Assembly (NCBI GenBank): GCA_003343565.1
Contig: QALA01000026.1
Coordinates: forward strand, 1 to 15,002
From: Verrucomicrobiota bacterium
GTDB lineage: Bacteria; Verrucomicrobiota; Verrucomicrobiia; Opitutales; Intestinicryptomonadaceae
Length of the DNA stretch: 15,002 nucleotides
Direction of reading: 5' to 3'
The translations under genes were made by a program, and so were the position numbers. This document shows positions 7,123 through 14,933 of the stretch, in pieces; positions within the stretch are counted from its first letter, which is position 1; the number at the start of each line of letters is the position of its first letter. Under the pieces are notes generated by a model. The model worked only from the letters and a program-made list of their open reading frames with translations. It did not search any database and was not told the origin of the DNA.

Positions 7123-8250
7123 CTATCTCCTCTTCGGCGCGGAGACGTAGATGCGGCGGTGCTCGCGCAAATCCCAATCGCCGATTTTGAGTTCCTTGCA
7201 ATAGTTCAGCAGGGCCGGCATCGTGGAAATCGGCTCAAAGCCGAAACTTCGCCGATATTTGTTGATGTATTCCCACGCGATGAAGTCCAGCGCCACGGGG
7301 TCGGCGCTCATGTAAATTTTGCGCTCGCTCAGCGTGCAGCGCGAATTGAACACCGCGCCCCCCACGAACTGCCCGCGCTCCATCGACATTATGGTCATCA
7401 GCAAAGAATTTCGCATCTCCGGAATCGCGCAGACCTCCGCCGCGGCCATAGACGCGTTTGCGGGGGACTTTAAGAACCTCTCGTTGTTCGACATGTTCCA
7501 AATGCTGATGTTGCCGAGCGCCGCGCACACTCCAAGCCCCTCCATGTCCGTGACGACGGGAAGATTTATCCAAAAGTCCACCGTCAAAAACAGCGGCACC
7601 GGAAGGTAGCTCTTGCGCAGCTCCGGATCGTAAATGTCGCCGACGGCGGTCGCAGAGCGGACGCTCTTGGGCGTCAGCGGGTTGTCGTAATACCACATCT
7701 TGTCGAAAAACTTTCCGCCGTCGATGTCTACGACGTTGACCCCGTTGTAGTCGTCCTTAGCCCCCGCGCGGATTTGGGAGAGTTTGGGAAGAAAACCCGA
7801 CTCGCGCAGACGCCTGCGCGACATGTCGACAATCGTGATGTCCTTTTTTTCGTACCCCCTGCGGCGCAACTGCTCTATTACCGCGTCGACGAGGGGCTTG
7901 GGAGTGGTCAGGCCGGCTCCCGAATTCGTATATATCTTTATGCCGACCTTCCCCTTCGGACCCCTTTTTATCGGAGATCCAAGATTCTTTTCAAACGCCT
8001 TAAAAAGCGACTCCACCGCCGTCGAATACGCGGAATTGTCGAAGGAGGGCAGATTATATTCAAAAATTTCGGAGCGCATGCGTTCCAGAGCGTCCGCAGG
8101 AAGCGTCGCGCCCCGCGCGGCTCCGGCTCCGCCCCTGCCTCCGGACTCCGCGGCTTTCTCCTGCGCGGAAACGCCCGACGGGAGGGTCAATGCCGCCAGC
8201 GCCGCCAAAACGGGCCAAAAAGCGCGCCCTTTTTTAAAAAAGTCGGTCAT
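7123..8250 (-). CDS. Secreted DUF362 family protein
   Basis: This 375-residue protein begins with a Sec-type signal peptide (basic FFKKGR, hydrophobic core about residues 11-22, likely cleavage after VSA at 29), then a low-complexity Gly/Ala stretch. The body matches DUF362 by eye: KVGIKIYTNSGAGLTTPKPLVDAVIEQL near 103-130, LPVVTDMEGLGVCAALGNIS in the middle, and SADPVALDFIAWEYIN near the C-terminus. No four-cysteine ferredoxin motifs are present, although many DUF362 proteins are fused to such domains. DUF362 proteins have no settled biochemical role. It is the first gene of the leftward unit with Nudix and gltX, and is transcribed away from the TPR lipoprotein. No clear Shine-Dalgarno lies upstream. 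Confidence 0.85.
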   Translation of the reverse strand: MTDFFKKGRAFWPVLAALAALTLPSGVSAQEKAAESGGRGGAGAARGATLPADALERMRSEIFEYNLPSFDNSAYSTAVESLFKAFEKNLGSPIKRGPKGKVGIKIYTNSGAGLTTPKPLVDAVIEQLRRRGYEKKDITIVDMSRRRLRESGFLPKLSQIRAGAKDDYNGVNVVDIDGGKFFDKMWYYDNPLTPKSVRSATAVGDIYDPELRKSYLPVPLFLTVDFWINLPVVTDMEGLGVCAALGNISIWNMSNNERFLKSPANASMAAAEVCAIPEMRNSLLMTIMSMERGQFVGGAVFNSRCTLSERKIYMSADPVALDFIAWEYINKYRRSFGFEPISTMPALLNYCKELKIGDWDLREHRRIYVSAPKRR

Positions 8251-8322
8251 ATTTGTATTGCGGTATCGTAAAAATCGAATTTTTATATATGGAGTAGAAA
8301 GTTAAACACCCATTTTCAGATT
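8251..8322. promoter_or_regulatory. Divergent AT-rich promoter region
   Basis: These 72 bases separate the leftward DUF362 gene and the rightward lipoprotein gene and are much richer in A/T than their surroundings. They contain TATATAT at 8284-8290, usable as a -10 element on either strand, and an inverted repeat AAAAAT-CGA-ATTTTT at 8270-8284 that could be an operator or UP-like element. No -35 box with ideal spacing is visible on either strand. Neither gene has a well placed Shine-Dalgarno; GGAG at 8291 is too far from the ATG at 8323. Confidence 0.45.
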
Positions 8323-9978
8323 ATGCAAGCACCGATAAATTTTATTTTGAGGCTTCTCGGATTCCTTTTGGCGGGGCTCATGTTCGCCGCGGCGTCCGGC
8401 TGCGGCGAAAAGACGCCCGCCCAACTCGAAAAGGAGAGGCGCGAGAACATGGAGCTGGCGGTCAAGAGGGCGCGGGTGCTGCTGTTTGAAAACAATCCGC
8501 TAAAGGCGGTGGAAATTTTGGAAAACGCGTCGAAGCAGTGGGGGGTCGACGCCGACTTGTGCGAGACGCTCGCAAACGCCTACGCCCAAAGCGGACAGAT
8601 AGGCTTCGCGGCGATGTTCTTCGACAAGGCCTCGGACCTCAAGGGCGGAGATCCGGAACTGCAAATCAGCGCGGCGAAATCGTACGAACAGTCCGCCTCG
8701 CTTGAAAGCGCGGTAAAGTCGTACGAAAAATATTTGAAGATGCGCCCGCAAGACACCGTAGTCTGGAAGACGCTCGCAAGAAACTACGAAAAACTCGGCC
8801 TCATGGAGCAGTCGATGAACGCGCTCATGTCCTCGATAAGGACTTCCGGGCGCAATCCAAACTCGGCCGAAGCCGCGCAGGTAGGGCTTCTCTTTCTAAA
8901 GCTCGGCAACACGATCCAGTCGCAACGCTGGCTGACTGCGGCGTACGCGGCAACCCTTCCGGAAAACAAGCAGGTGCGCAAGGACATTTTGCTGGGGCTA
9001 ATCCAAATCAGGCTGGCCGAAAAGGACGCGGCAAACCTCGACCGCAACGTCGCCGAGCTGGACGCGATAGACCCCTCCGCGTTGGACGCAAACTTTCCGC
9101 AGCTGCGCAAAAAAATCGCCGAATTTAAGAAGTCTCTGAAGGAGGCCCAAGACGCGCTGGCCGCAGAAAAGCTCGCCGAGGAAGAAAAGAAGAAGGCCGA
9201 AGAAGCCGCAAAGAAGGCGCAGGCCGAAGCCAAACAAACCGCTGCCGCACAAGGCGTAAAAGACGCGCAAGTTGCTGTCTCACAAGCTTCCGCCCCAGAT
9301 TCGGGCAAGGCCGATTCCGAAAAAAAGGGGAAAGAGGCGACCCCCGAATCTTCCAGGTCTGAAAAAAAGGCGGCCGATTCCGCGGCCGATTCAAAGTCCG
9401 GCGATTCCGAAAAAAAGTCCGCGGGCGAAGAAAAACAGGGCGAAACGAAAACTCCGCAAATGGAGGACGCCACCGTCAAGGACGCCGCCGAAAAACCCGC
9501 CCCGAAGGAGAAATCCCCCGCGGAAAAAATCTACGAGGCAATAGAGAAAAACGATCTCAAAAATGCCGAACAGATGGCCCACAAGACGGTCGCCGACGAC
9601 CCCGACTCGCACCAGGCGTGGACGGCCCTGTCAAAAACCTACGAGGCCGAGGGAAAAAACAACGACGCATTTCTCGCCGCCGGAGAGGCTCTCAACCGCA
9701 ATCCCGACGACATAGACGCCACGCTCTACTACCTGCGCACCGCCTCGAAAGTGCAAAACAACGAGCGCTTCCTAAACAGCCTTTACGCCGCCCGCAAGAA
9801 GTTCCCCCGCAACGCCGAAATACTCATAGGCCTCGCGCGCACGTACAAGGAGATGGGCGACAGAAAAAACTCCGAATTTTTCTATCGCACGTTCCTAAAC
9901 GACGTAAGAATCGACCACCCGCGCTACAAGGAGATAGAGGACGAATACGGCCGATACTCCGCGCAAGACAAAAAGTAG
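8323..9978 (+). CDS. TPR-repeat lipoprotein with long charged linker
   Basis: The N-terminus is a lipoprotein signal peptide: hydrophobic residues 8-24 end in AASGC with the lipidated Cys at 27, so the protein is tethered to a membrane outside the cytoplasm. Residues about 40-235 form tetratricopeptide-type helical repeats (for example ADLCETLANAYAQSGQIGFA and TVVWKTLARNYEKLGLMEQS). Residues about 268-400 are a Lys/Glu/Ala/Ser-rich low-complexity linker. Its first part is probably coiled coil (AEEEKKKAEEAAKKAQAEAK); its second part repeats DSEKK, and a 15-nt stretch beginning GATTCCG recurs at 9313 and 9403. A second TPR block spans about 400-540 (HQAWTALSKTYEAEGKNNDA, AEILIGLARTYKEMGDRKNS). 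It probably scaffolds other envelope proteins, but no partner is identifiable. At 551 residues it appears complete. Confidence 0.85.
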   Translation: MQAPINFILRLLGFLLAGLMFAAASGCGEKTPAQLEKERRENMELAVKRARVLLFENNPLKAVEILENASKQWGVDADLCETLANAYAQSGQIGFAAMFFDKASDLKGGDPELQISAAKSYEQSASLESAVKSYEKYLKMRPQDTVVWKTLARNYEKLGLMEQSMNALMSSIRTSGRNPNSAEAAQVGLLFLKLGNTIQSQRWLTAAYAATLPENKQVRKDILLGLIQIRLAEKDAANLDRNVAELDAIDPSALDANFPQLRKKIAEFKKSLKEAQDALAAEKLAEEEKKKAEEAAKKAQAEAKQTAAAQGVKDAQVAVSQASAPDSGKADSEKKGKEATPESSRSEKKAADSAADSKSGDSEKKSAGEEKQGETKTPQMEDATVKDAAEKPAPKEKSPAEKIYEAIEKNDLKNAEQMAHKTVADDPDSHQAWTALSKTYEAEGKNNDAFLAAGEALNRNPDDIDATLYYLRTASKVQNNERFLNSLYAARKKFPRNAEILIGLARTYKEMGDRKNSEFFYRTFLNDVRIDHPRYKEIEDEYGRYSAQDKK

Positions 9979-9983
9979 GCCGT

Positions 9984-10042
9984 CAAATCTCCGGCGAACG
10001 CCGACGCCAGACGCGCGAAGGGTTCGCTTTGCTTCGGATTTG
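9984..10042. other. Imperfect long hairpin after the TPR lipoprotein gene
   Basis: Starting six bases after the stop, CAAAT (9984-9988) pairs with ATTTG (10038-10042) and GCGAAC (9994-9999) pairs with GTTCGC (10022-10027), forming a nested imperfect stem. It may protect the mRNA 3' end or be a remnant repeat. No gene is visible in the whole gap 9979-10327. Confidence 0.35.
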
Positions 10043-10068
10043 AGCAGCCTCCGCCAATTCGGAGCCTT

Positions 10069-10107
10069 GCGCCAGCTTTCAGGCGCGCGCAAAGCGGCGT
10101 TTTTTTT
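10069..10107 (+). terminator. Possible intrinsic terminator of the TPR lipoprotein gene
   Basis: GCGCC (10069-10073) pairs with GGCGC (10082-10086). An alternative stem TTGCGC/GCGCAA (10067-10072 with 10087-10092) also exists. A T8 run at 10100-10107 follows after GCGGCG, and an A8 run follows that. The T-run does not directly abut the stem, so this is tentative. Confidence 0.35.
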
Positions 10108-10269
10108 AAAAAAAATCTCTCGGCAGCTTTCGCGCGGGAAAACGCGCAAAAATACGATTCCCAACGCCCCAAACCTTTCGCGGCGCAAGCCGCGGCCAAT
10201 CCGGCCGCCTCGGAGCCGTCTGGAGCCGCCTGCGGCCATCGAGAGCAACGCGAGGGTTGACGCGCCCGT

Positions 10270-10275
10270 TATAAT
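10270..10275 (+). promoter_or_regulatory. Candidate -10 element for dnaG
   Basis: A perfect TATAAT stands out in GC-rich DNA 53 nt before the dnaG ATG. No good -35 lies 16-18 nt upstream; TTGACG at 10257 is only 7 nt away. If active it would start transcription near 10282, which supports the dnaG start at 10328 and argues against the 96 in-frame codons further upstream. Confidence 0.35.
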
Positions 10276-10327
10276 ATCTGCCGCTTCCAAAAAACGCAAA
10301 AAGCCGATTCGGAATAAAACGCAAAAA

Positions 10328-12190
10328 ATGCCCCTCATAAAAAACAGCTGCATAGAGGAAATAAAGGCGAAGGTGCGAATAGAGGACCTCGTATCCCGCT
10401 ATGTGCAGCTGAAAAAGGTCGGCGCAAACTACCGCGGGTTGAGCCCGTTCAAACACGAGAAGACCCCCTCGTTCTACGTTTATCCCGACAAGAATTTTTA
10501 CTATTGCTTCAGCACCTCGCAGGGGGGGGACATATTCAAATTTGTCCAGACGAAGGAAAACATGTCGTTTGCCGAAGCCGCGGAGTTTATCGCCGACAGG
10601 TTCGGAATAAGGCTGGAGTACGAAAGGGGTGCGAAGGCCGGGGCCGGATCCAGCGTAAGAAAGCAGATCTTCGACATAAACGAGGACGCCGCCGCCTATT
10701 ACGCCGCGGAATTTTTTGCGAAAAACCCGCAGGCGGAATCGGTGAGGGACTATTGGACGCGCGATAGAAAATTCACGCTCGAAAACGCGAAGGAGCTGCG
10801 CATAGGATTCTCTCCGACGGACGCGGAGGGGCTTAAAAAAATTCTGGCAAAAAAGAACTATTCGCCCGACGCCCTCCGGGGGTGCGGACTGTTTTTTGCC
10901 CGCGAATCCGACACCGACCTTGCGCGCTTCCACCCGCGCTTCCGCGGGCGGCTGATGATACCCATATCGGACGGACAGGGGCGCGTCATTGCGTTTACGG
11001 CTCGCAAGACCCGATTCACCCCGTCCGACATCGCATACGAGGAGGGCAAATACGTCAACTCTCCGGAAACTCCCGTATTCAAAAAAAACATGACGCTGTT
11101 CAACTTCGACCGCGCGAAGAAGGAAGCCGAACGGCGCGGATATTTCATACTCGCCGAGGGGCAGTTGGACACGATAAGAATGTATTGCAGCGGATTGGAA
11201 AACACCGTGGCATCGCAGGGAACGGCCGCGGGAGCGGAGCACTTCGCGCTCATGAAACGCCACGCCGACAGGGTGGTACTTCTGTTCGACGGCGATTCGG
11301 CCGGCCGCCACGCCGCGCTGCGCGCGATACCGATTTGCATAGCCGCCGACATCGAGCCGTTCGTCGCGCAGCTGCCGCCGGACGACGACCCGGACAGCTT
11401 CATAGCAAAAAACGGCGCCGACGCCATGCGGGAGCTCGTCGAAAACGGCAAACTGCCGGCTCTCAAGTTCGCGATCCGCGAAATATTGGCAGACACCCCC
11501 GCCCCCGACATGCGCGCAAAGCGCAAGGCCATGCTCGAAATTTTCGCCATGCTCAACGGCTGCAAGTCGGCGGTGCTGCGGGACGACTACCTCAGGGAAA
11601 CAGCCTTCAACCTCAATTTGGAACTCCCGTCCGTAATCGGTGACTACAAAAAATTCAAAAACACTCCGGCCTTCCGGCCGCCGGCCGACAATGCCCAACA
11701 AAGCGGAGAGAGTGTTGACTCAATTTCGGAAATACTGGATAAAAAAGAAGAAGGAATGTTGACAAATGCCGTTTATGACGCTTTGTTTGTATGCTTGCAT
11801 TTCAGCAATGTCGCGGAGGGTCTTTCCCAGATACTCCAAGACGGTTGGATTGGAGGCGAGAGGGCGGAAGACAGGGCGCTGTGCCGCCTGCTGGCTTTGT
11901 ATAGGGAGGGAATAGAGTTTTCCATCGACCAAATACCGGAGTTATTCGACAACGAAGACGAGAAAAACCTGCTCTACAAACTCTGCTCCGGCGAAGGGAG
12001 GCTGATAGAAAATCCCGTCAAATACGCCAACAGCTGCATTTGCAAAATCCACAAGAATTTTATATCAAAGCAAATTGAAGACCTTAACGCGGAATTAAAA
12101 AAGTCCGATAAGCAGGATTTCGAGCTATTGAGAAAAATCAGCAAATTGAGAAGGGATTTCATGAAACCGCCGGCGCTGCTGGCGGAGTGA
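10328..12190 (+). CDS. dnaG: DNA primase with degenerate zinc-binding domain
   Basis: DnaG makes RNA primers for replication, acting with the replicative helicase. The frame is open from 10040, but I place the start at ATG 10328 because the protein then begins MPLIKNSCIEEIKAKVRIED like other primases. The 96 codons before it encode a basic, Pro/Arg-rich stretch with no family match. From 10328 it has 620 residues, normal for DnaG. The N-terminal domain keeps PF.HEKTPSF near 40-49 and the Gly-Gly-Asp after the second half-site, but the usual C-H-C-C ligand positions are S39, K42, C60 and T63. The RNA polymerase core follows, with TOPRIM motifs AEGQLDT near 276-282, VASQGTA near 294 and FDGDSAG near 320-326, and DDDPDSFIAKNG near 352-363. 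Catalytic acidic residues are therefore intact. The helicase-binding C-terminus is weakly conserved. rpoD starts 20 nt downstream. Confidence 0.95.
   Translation: MPLIKNSCIEEIKAKVRIEDLVSRYVQLKKVGANYRGLSPFKHEKTPSFYVYPDKNFYYCFSTSQGGDIFKFVQTKENMSFAEAAEFIADRFGIRLEYERGAKAGAGSSVRKQIFDINEDAAAYYAAEFFAKNPQAESVRDYWTRDRKFTLENAKELRIGFSPTDAEGLKKILAKKNYSPDALRGCGLFFARESDTDLARFHPRFRGRLMIPISDGQGRVIAFTARKTRFTPSDIAYEEGKYVNSPETPVFKKNMTLFNFDRAKKEAERRGYFILAEGQLDTIRMYCSGLENTVASQGTAAGAEHFALMKRHADRVVLLFDGDSAGRHAALRAIPICIAADIEPFVAQLPPDDDPDSFIAKNGADAMRELVENGKLPALKFAIREILADTPAPDMRAKRKAMLEIFAMLNGCKSAVLRDDYLRETAFNLNLELPSVIGDYKKFKNTPAFRPPADNAQQSGESVDSISEILDKKEEGMLTNAVYDALFVCLHFSNVAEGLSQILQDGWIGGERAEDRALCRLLALYREGIEFSIDQIPELFDNEDEKNLLYKLCSGEGRLIENPVKYANSCICKIHKNFISKQIEDLNAELKKSDKQDFELLRKISKLRRDFMKPPALLAE
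11715..11743 (+). promoter_or_regulatory. Candidate internal promoter in dnaG, upstream of rpoD
   Basis: TTGACT (11715-11720) and GATAAA (11738-11743) are spaced by exactly 17 nt, in the stretch of dnaG encoding the interdomain linker. A perfect TTGACA lies at 11759 but lacks a good -10. Internal rpoD promoters within dnaG are known in Escherichia coli. Here it is only a sequence match. Confidence 0.25.
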
Positions 12191-12210
12191 TTCGCTTTTT
12201 GAAAAGAGTT

Positions 12211-14316
12211 ATGGCCAAAAACAACGCAAAAAAAGCCGTCAGTGCGGCAAAGAAGAATCCGGTCAAGCCGGCGACCAAGAAGGCGTCCGTTCCAGCAAAA
12301 AAGGCGGCGCAAAAACCCGCGCAAAAAAGCGTAAAGCCCGCCTCGAAGCCGAAGGCCGCGGCCGCGGCCAAAAAGGTTTCCAAGCCGAAGGCGCAAGTTA
12401 AGACGGCCTCGAACTCGGCGTCGAAAAGGCCCGCGGCAAAAGTTTCGCCAAAGGTTCCCGCAAAGGCGCAGGACAAGGCGCAGAACAAAGCGCAACCGAA
12501 GGCTCCGCAAAAGGAGGCTGCAGCCGTCGAAACGAAAAAAAATGCCGCACAAAAGCCCGCCGCCCCCGCGGCAAAGGCCGGGGCTTTGAAGCCTGCCGAA
12601 CGCAAACCCTCCAAAGGCGGGCAAACGGAGGCGGCCCACAAGCGCGATTTAAACGAAAAAATCCGCCAGCTCATACACCTGTCGAAGGAAAAGGGATTCC
12701 TGACAAATCAGGACATCAACAAGCATCTCACCGAAACGCTGAGCAATCCGGAAGAATTCGAGAAGGTTATAAACATACTCGAAAACCTCGACGTGGAGAT
12801 ACTCGACGGCGAGGAGGAAATCGAGAGCTACAAGCACCGCAAGGAGGAGTCCGAAGAGCGCCAAACCCGCGCCCAGCAGAGCGACACTCTGGACGATCCC
12901 GTCAGAATGTACCTCAAGCAGATGGGGCAGGTTCCGCTGTTGACGCGCGAGGAGGAAATATCGATTTCAAAGCGCATAGAGGCTGCGGAGGCCAAAGCCG
13001 TCAAGGCGCTGTTTTCCGTCGCGCTGACGAACTCCTACCAGCTCAATATGGCAAAGAAGCTCTCCGCGCGCGAGGAGCGCTTCGACAAGATCGTGCTCGA
13101 CAAAAAAGTGGAGAGCCGCGAAAACTACTTCCGCGATCTGCCCAAATACATAGAGGAGGCCGAAAAGCTTGAAGAAAAGCTGTCGAAGTCGTGGGAGAAC
13201 GCGCAAAACGCCTCCACCCCCGCCATGCAAAAGCGCCACATGACGCTGTACCACCATCTGGAGGAAAATCTCAAGGATATCTACCTCAAGGGATACCGCT
13301 TTAAGCTCAAGATTTTCGAGGATTTTCTGGACAGCCTGTCGCCGACTCTCCGCGAAATAGAGGACTGCATGTACAAGCTGCGCGCCATCGAGAAAATCGG
13401 CAAAAAGACGAAGATAGGCGACGCCGACGCAATCAACAGGCGGCTGTCCGAAATAAAGAACAAATACCGGATAGAGCCTGCCGAACTCGTGGAGCTTGTC
13501 AAATCCGTCCGCCAGGCAATGCGGGAGGCGCACAGGGCCAAGACCGAAATGGTGCGCGCAAACCTGCGCCTCGTGATTTCGATAGCAAAGAAATACACCA
13601 ACAGGGGATTGAACTTTCTCGACCTGATTCAGGAGGGCAATATGGGGCTCATGAAGGCGGTCGAAAAATTTGAATACAAGCGCGGATACAAATTTTCCAC
13701 ATACGCGACATGGTGGATACGCCAGGCCATAACGCGCTCAATCGCCGACCAGGCGAGGACCATACGCATTCCGGTGCACATGATAGAGACTTTGAACAAA
13801 GTCATGCAGGTGCAAAAGCAGCTCCTTCAGGAGTTCGGGCACGAGCCCACGCCGGAGGAGGTCGCAAACGAGATGCAATCTCCGGTGGAGAGGGTCCAGG
13901 CGATAATGAAAATGGCGCAGCAACCCATTTCGCTGCAAAGTCCCGTGGGCGATTCCGACGACACAAACTTCGGAGACTTCATAGAGGACAAGGGCGCGGA
14001 AAATCCGTACGACATGACCGCCTATTCTCTGCTTAGGGAAAAGCTCATGGACGTGCTCAACTCGCTCACGCCGCGCGAGCGCAAGGTTCTCAGCCTGCGT
14101 TTCGGCTTGCAGGACGGGTATTCGCGCACTCTGGAGGAGGTCGGCAAGCAGTTCAACGTCACCCGCGAGCGCATACGCCAAATAGAGGCCAAGGCCCTGC
14201 GCAAGATGCGCCACCCGATTAGGATTCGCCAGCTTCACGGCTTCTTTGAGGCCGAGGGCGGAACGTCGCGCCCCGGATTCGACCAATTCAGGAAAGAGCG
14301 CGAGGAAAGAGATTAG
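12211..14316 (+). CDS. rpoD: Primary sigma factor RpoD with long basic N-terminal tail
   Basis: This is the housekeeping sigma-70 subunit that directs RNA polymerase to -10/-35 promoters. From ATG 12211 it has 701 residues. Residues 1-143 are almost entirely Lys/Ala/Pro/Gln repeats such as PAKKAAQKPAQ. Region 1.1 spans about 146-200 (DLNEKIRQLIHLSKEKGFLT). Region 1.2 is near 225-258 (DPVRMYLKQMG), followed by the non-conserved region. Region 2 is near 445-525 (VRANLRLVISIAKKYTNRG, FSTYATWWIRQAITR), region 3 near 525-600, and region 4 near 606-670 (LTPRERKVLSLRFGL, VTRERIRQIEAKAL). A GTG at 12187 overlapping the dnaG stop would add eight residues; I prefer the ATG because MAKNNAKKA fits the tail and no site favours GTG, although the Shine-Dalgarno is weak for both. 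It follows dnaG by 20 nt in the conserved macromolecular-synthesis arrangement. Confidence 0.97.
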   Translation: MAKNNAKKAVSAAKKNPVKPATKKASVPAKKAAQKPAQKSVKPASKPKAAAAAKKVSKPKAQVKTASNSASKRPAAKVSPKVPAKAQDKAQNKAQPKAPQKEAAAVETKKNAAQKPAAPAAKAGALKPAERKPSKGGQTEAAHKRDLNEKIRQLIHLSKEKGFLTNQDINKHLTETLSNPEEFEKVINILENLDVEILDGEEEIESYKHRKEESEERQTRAQQSDTLDDPVRMYLKQMGQVPLLTREEEISISKRIEAAEAKAVKALFSVALTNSYQLNMAKKLSAREERFDKIVLDKKVESRENYFRDLPKYIEEAEKLEEKLSKSWENAQNASTPAMQKRHMTLYHHLEENLKDIYLKGYRFKLKIFEDFLDSLSPTLREIEDCMYKLRAIEKIGKKTKIGDADAINRRLSEIKNKYRIEPAELVELVKSVRQAMREAHRAKTEMVRANLRLVISIAKKYTNRGLNFLDLIQEGNMGLMKAVEKFEYKRGYKFSTYATWWIRQAITRSIADQARTIRIPVHMIETLNKVMQVQKQLLQEFGHEPTPEEVANEMQSPVERVQAIMKMAQQPISLQSPVGDSDDTNFGDFIEDKGAENPYDMTAYSLLREKLMDVLNSLTPRERKVLSLRFGLQDGYSRTLEEVGKQFNVTRERIRQIEAKALRKMRHPIRIRQLHGFFEAEGGTSRPGFDQFRKEREERD

Positions 14317-14317
14317 A

Positions 14318-14869
14318 ATGGGCGACCTTTCCAAAGGCGAAAGCTCCGGGCGCGCGCAAACGCGCGGCGGAGTTTTTTTTGCGCGCAAAATTTCGAAAGG
14401 CAGGCGGGGCGGAAAAATCGTCCCGGCCGTCGCGGCGTTGGCGCTTGCGGCGGCGGCAGCCGGCGACGCCTTTGCGCAATCCACGCGCTTCTACAAGGGT
14501 CCCCGAATGGAGCGCGTGCCCGAAAGCGTAATACTTGAGAGGGAATCAAAAGATCTCGATTTCTATTTGGGGCGCATAGTCCGCAGGGACGCCGATGCGG
14601 TAATAGTCCACATTACGGGCTCGCCTCCCCGCAATTTGCGCAGTAGGCCGGCCATATTTTACGCGCTTGACGAAAAGATGCGCGCCATAGCCGTTTTGGA
14701 GGACGGCGGCAACGCATTTAGAAACTGCGCAACCTTCAAGATTGCGCGCGGAGACGCAAAGCGCGGGGACATCGTCATGGTAAAGTACCTCGCCCCGAAA
14801 AAACCGGGCGATGACGAGCCTCCCGCCATACCCGACGCCGCCGCGCAATCCGAAACGCCTGGGGACTGA
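14318..14869 (+). CDS. Small secreted protein of unknown function downstream of rpoD
   Basis: This 183-residue protein starts one base after the rpoD stop (14316), so it is probably translationally linked to rpoD; AGGA at 14303-14306 lies 11 nt before the ATG. It has an unusually long basic n-region (residues 1-33), an Ala/Leu-rich hydrophobic core (34-48) and a likely signal peptidase site after AFA at 53. The mature part (about 130 residues) contains VPESVILERESKDLDFYLGRIVRRDADAV in two stretches, and looks like a compact alpha/beta domain with a GDIVMVKYLAP segment and a Pro/Asp-rich tail. An in-frame ATG at 14246 inside rpoD would extend it but gives no recognisable sequence. I do not recognise the family. 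Confidence 0.75.
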   Translation: MGDLSKGESSGRAQTRGGVFFARKISKGRRGGKIVPAVAALALAAAAAGDAFAQSTRFYKGPRMERVPESVILERESKDLDFYLGRIVRRDADAVIVHITGSPPRNLRSRPAIFYALDEKMRAIAVLEDGGNAFRNCATFKIARGDAKRGDIVMVKYLAPKKPGDDEPPAIPDAAAQSETPGD

Positions 14870-14933
14870 GAGCCGCAAACTCCAAGCAAAAGCCCTGAAG
14901 CTATCGAAAATCGCGCGAAGGCGAAAAGCCCTG

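Noticed and set aside
10040..10327. 96-codon N-terminal extension of DnaG
   Set aside because: The extension has no primase homology and contains a perfect TATAAT and hairpin/T-tract features. The family start fits the ATG at 10328.
10106..11701. 531-codon minus-strand frame opposite dnaG
   Set aside because: It is antisense to conserved primase motifs and has no recognisable family or ribosome binding site; a GC-codon shadow.
12187..12210. GTG start for rpoD overlapping the dnaG stop
   Set aside because: It adds only eight residues with no family support and no better ribosome binding site than the ATG at 12211, though translational coupling remains possible.
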